From: DASRPD01 sp035646535
Lineage (GTDB): Bacteria; Actinomycetota; Acidimicrobiia; IMCC26256; JANYLB01
Direction of reading: 5' to 3'
Assembly: GCA_035646535.1 (NCBI GenBank)
Contig: DASRPD010000098.1
Coordinates: 53,102 to 117,101 of the forward strand
DNA length: 64,000 nucleotides
Position numbers and translations under genes: made by a program. Shown here one piece after another: positions 61,936 through 64,000 of this stretch (position 1 is its first letter; every line of letters begins with the position of its first letter). Under the pieces are notes generated by a model, which saw only the letters and a program-made list of their open reading frames with translations, had not been told where the DNA came from and did no database searches.

Positions 61936-62535
61936 TCAGCCGGCGGTGACCCGGGGCAGCCAGGCCGGCCGGGTCTCCTCGAACGCGGTGATCGCCGCGT
62001 CGCGCCGGCAGGTGATGGCGATGTCGTCGAGGCCGTTCAGGATGCGGTGGTGATGGTGATCTTCGAGATGGAACGGCTCGTCCAGGTCGATGGCCGGCAC
62101 CGCGACCCTCCGGTCGACGACGTCGAGGACGATCTCGAGCATCGGGTCGTCTTCGATGGCGCGCAGGATTCGTTCGACGACGGGCAACTCGACCACCGCG
62201 GCAACGAGCCCGCTCTTCAAGGCGTTGTTCCGGAAGATGTCGCCGAAGCGCGACGAGATCACGGCGCGAAAGCCGTAGTCCTGTAGCGCCCAGACTGCGT
62301 GCTCGCGCGACGACCCGGTGCCGAAGTTCGGACCCGCGACGAGGATCTCGGCGCCGTCGTGGTGGGCCTGGTTGAGCACGAAGTCGGACCGCTCGCGCCA
62401 CTCCTCGAAGAGTCCCTCCCCGAAGCCCGTGCGTTCGACCCGCTTCAGCCAGTCGGACGGGATGATCTGGTCCGTATCCACGTCGGAGCGGTCGAGCGGC
62501 ACCGCCCGGGCGACGATCTCGGTCACCTTCTCCAT
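61936..62535 (-). CDS. leuD: 3-isopropylmalate dehydratase small subunit
   Basis: The 199-residue protein, with LeuC, isomerises 2- to 3-isopropylmalate. DTDQIIPSDWLKRVERTGFG and GTGSSREHAVWALQDYGFRA are the swivelling-domain signatures, with the substrate-binding Ser-Arg. It follows leuC by 13 bp. ATG 62535 is the start. Its end meets the methyltransferase frame convergently. Confidence 0.96.
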   Translation of the reverse strand: MEKVTEIVARAVPLDRSDVDTDQIIPSDWLKRVERTGFGEGLFEEWRERSDFVLNQAHHDGAEILVAGPNFGTGSSREHAVWALQDYGFRAVISSRFGDIFRNNALKSGLVAAVVELPVVERILRAIEDDPMLEIVLDVVDRRVAVPAIDLDEPFHLEDHHHHRILNGLDDIAITCRRDAAITAFEETRPAWLPRVTAG

Positions 62536-62548
62536 CGGCAGTCCTTTC

Positions 62549-63961
62549 TCAATCGAGGTCGTCGGGGGTCGCGAAGGTTCCCGCCACCGCGGTCGCCGCG
62601 GCCACCGCCGGTGACACGAGGTGGGTGCGTCCACCCTTGCCCTGGCGTCCTTCGAAGTTCCGGTTGCTCGTGCTCGCGCAGCGTTCGCCTGCCGACAGCT
62701 TGTCGGGATTCATGGCGAGACACATCGAACAGCCTGCCTCACGCCAGTCGAAACCCGCGGCGAGAAAGACGGCATCGAGCCCTTCGGCCTCGGCCTGGGC
62801 CTTGATGCGCATCGACCCCGGTACGACGAGGGCGCGCAGACCGTCGCGGACGCGCCGACCCCGGGCGACGTCGGCCGCGGCGCGCAGGTCCTCCATCCGG
62901 GAGTTCGTGCACGATCCGATGAAGACGGTGTCCACGGCGATGTCTCGGATCGGTGTGCCGGGCTTGAGCCCCATGTACTGGAGCGCGCGCGTCGCCGACT
63001 CCCGCGCAGTCTCGTCGGCCAGCGAATCGGGATCCGGGATGACGCCGTCGATGGTCGTGGTCTGGGCCGGGTTCGTGCCCCAGCTCACCGACGGGCGCAG
63101 CGTGGCGGCGTCGACGTGGACCTCGGTGTCGAACGTCGCGCCCGGGTCGGTCGGCAGCGCTCGCCACGTATCGAGCGCGCGCTCCCAGTCAGCGCCACGG
63201 GGCGCATGGGGGCGGCCTTCGAGGTACGCGAACGTCGTGTCGTCAGGGGCCACCATTCCGGCCCGCGCGCCGGATTCGATCGACATGTTGCAGACGGTCA
63301 TGCGCCCTTCCATCGACAGCGCACGGATTGCCGAGCCCCGGTACTCGATCACCGAACCGATCCCACCGCCCGTGCCGATGCGGGCGATGATGGACAGGAC
63401 GATGTCCTTGGCGGTGACCCCTGCGGGCGGCTTGCCGTCCACCGTGACGGCCATCGCGGCGGGGTGGATCTGCGGCAGGGTCTGGGTAGCGAGGACGTGT
63501 TCGACCTCGCTCGTACCGATGCCGAAGGCCAACGCGCCGAACGCGCCGTGGGTCGAGGTGTGGCTGTCACCGCAGACGATCGTCATCGCCGGTTGGGTGA
63601 GACCGATCTCGGGGCCGATGACGTGGACGATGCCCTGGCCGGGGTCACCCATGGGGAAGAGGCGAATGCCGAACTCGGCGCAGTTCCGGGCCAGGACGTC
63701 CATCTGCTTGGCCGAGATCACGTCCGCGACGGGCTGGTCGATGTCGGTGGTGGGCACGTTGTGGTCCATCGTCGCCACCGTGAGGTCCGGACGGCGCACG
63801 GTCCGGCCGGCGAGGCGCAGGCCGTCGAAGGCCTGGGGCGACGTCACCTCGTGCACGAGATGGAGATCGACGTAGAGGAGATCGGGCTCACCGACGCCCC
63901 GGTGGACGAGGTGCCGGTCCCACACCTTGTGGCTGAGGGTCTTGGGCTCGGTGGCTGTCAT
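62549..63961 (-). CDS. leuC: 3-isopropylmalate dehydratase large subunit
   Basis: The 470-residue aconitase-type subunit has CGDSHTSTHGAFGALAFGIG, FIGSCTNSRMEDLR and GCSMCLAMNPDKL. The three Cys (SCT and the CSMC pair) bind the 4Fe-4S cluster. It begins near the window edge with a GCGGAG site before the ATG. It is translated with leuD. The leu genes here face leuA and are not behind the same attenuator. leuB is not in the window. Confidence 0.97.
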   Translation of the reverse strand: MTATEPKTLSHKVWDRHLVHRGVGEPDLLYVDLHLVHEVTSPQAFDGLRLAGRTVRRPDLTVATMDHNVPTTDIDQPVADVISAKQMDVLARNCAEFGIRLFPMGDPGQGIVHVIGPEIGLTQPAMTIVCGDSHTSTHGAFGALAFGIGTSEVEHVLATQTLPQIHPAAMAVTVDGKPPAGVTAKDIVLSIIARIGTGGGIGSVIEYRGSAIRALSMEGRMTVCNMSIESGARAGMVAPDDTTFAYLEGRPHAPRGADWERALDTWRALPTDPGATFDTEVHVDAATLRPSVSWGTNPAQTTTIDGVIPDPDSLADETARESATRALQYMGLKPGTPIRDIAVDTVFIGSCTNSRMEDLRAAADVARGRRVRDGLRALVVPGSMRIKAQAEAEGLDAVFLAAGFDWREAGCSMCLAMNPDKLSAGERCASTSNRNFEGRQGKGGRTHLVSPAVAAATAVAGTFATPDDLD

Positions 63962-64000
63962 GAGTGCTCCGCTCGGGTCAGGTCGAGCTCGGGCTGCGGC

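Noticed and set aside
1..64000. CRISPR arrays, insertion sequences, prophage or rRNA genes
   Set aside because: No spaced direct-repeat arrays, transposase or phage motifs and no rRNA sequence were seen in the window.

Overview
The window is high-GC bacterial chromosome with actinobacterial hallmarks: a SARP/AfsR-type regulator, a PASTA kinase-like protein, an LAxTG surface protein, DUF3039 and DUF3499 proteins, three soluble P450s and many promoters that place a TANNNT -10 box only 6-8 nt before the start codon (leaderless mRNAs). The mix of CoA chemistry, P450s, amidohydrolases and hydantoinase-type genes suggests an Acidimicrobiia-like lineage. That placement is inference; no rRNA or tRNA is present to prove it.

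Region by region. 0-3.3 kb is a decaying accessory stretch: a toxin-antitoxin pair with its operator, fragments of GrpB, a VOC protein and a P-loop kinase, a Nudix gene with a doubtful N-terminus, and intact maleylpyruvate-isomerase-like and VOC genes. 3.4-7.9 kb holds a SARP regulator (one frameshift) divergent from a DUF1326-DUF2182 pair, with SARP-type direct repeats between them. 8-12.7 kb carries a sulfotransferase, a VOC protein, a Gfo/Idh/MocA oxidoreductase, an amidohydrolase with a palindromic operator, and a DUF6282 protein. 12.7-33.3 kb is a large catabolic region. It contains a tightly overlapped operon (CoA-transferase, small conserved protein, acyl-CoA synthetase, TetR, HyuB, HyuA), an APH-like kinase with a second synthetase and a P450, a MarR-amidohydrolase pair, a cupin, three enoyl-CoA hydratase paralogues, a 2OG-Fe(II) oxygenase and another P450. 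33.3-44 kb has a PASTA pseudokinase, an LAxTG protein, an HMG-CoA-synthase-like/DUF35 fusion followed by a thiolase, a cold-shock gene, an MFS exporter, a PAP2 phosphatase, a third P450 and small conserved actinobacterial proteins. 44-56 kb holds cell-envelope and housekeeping genes: a glucosaminidase, serine hydrolases, a glycosyltransferase, an EEP nuclease, an SDR, a two-component system, a DEAD-box helicase and a D,D-carboxypeptidase. 56-64 kb is amino-acid biosynthesis: an aminotransferase coupled to serA, then leuA behind a leucine leader peptide and attenuator, converging on leuCD.

The most notable points are the SARP repeats at the DUF1326/DUF2182 locus, the leuA attenuator, the HMGCS-like/DUF35 fusion that lacks its catalytic cysteine, the PASTA pseudokinase with a start-codon duplication, and the CoA-ligase/HyuAB operon that may carboxylate a ketone. 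Two genes (SARP and a methyltransferase) carry single frameshifts that could be sequence errors.
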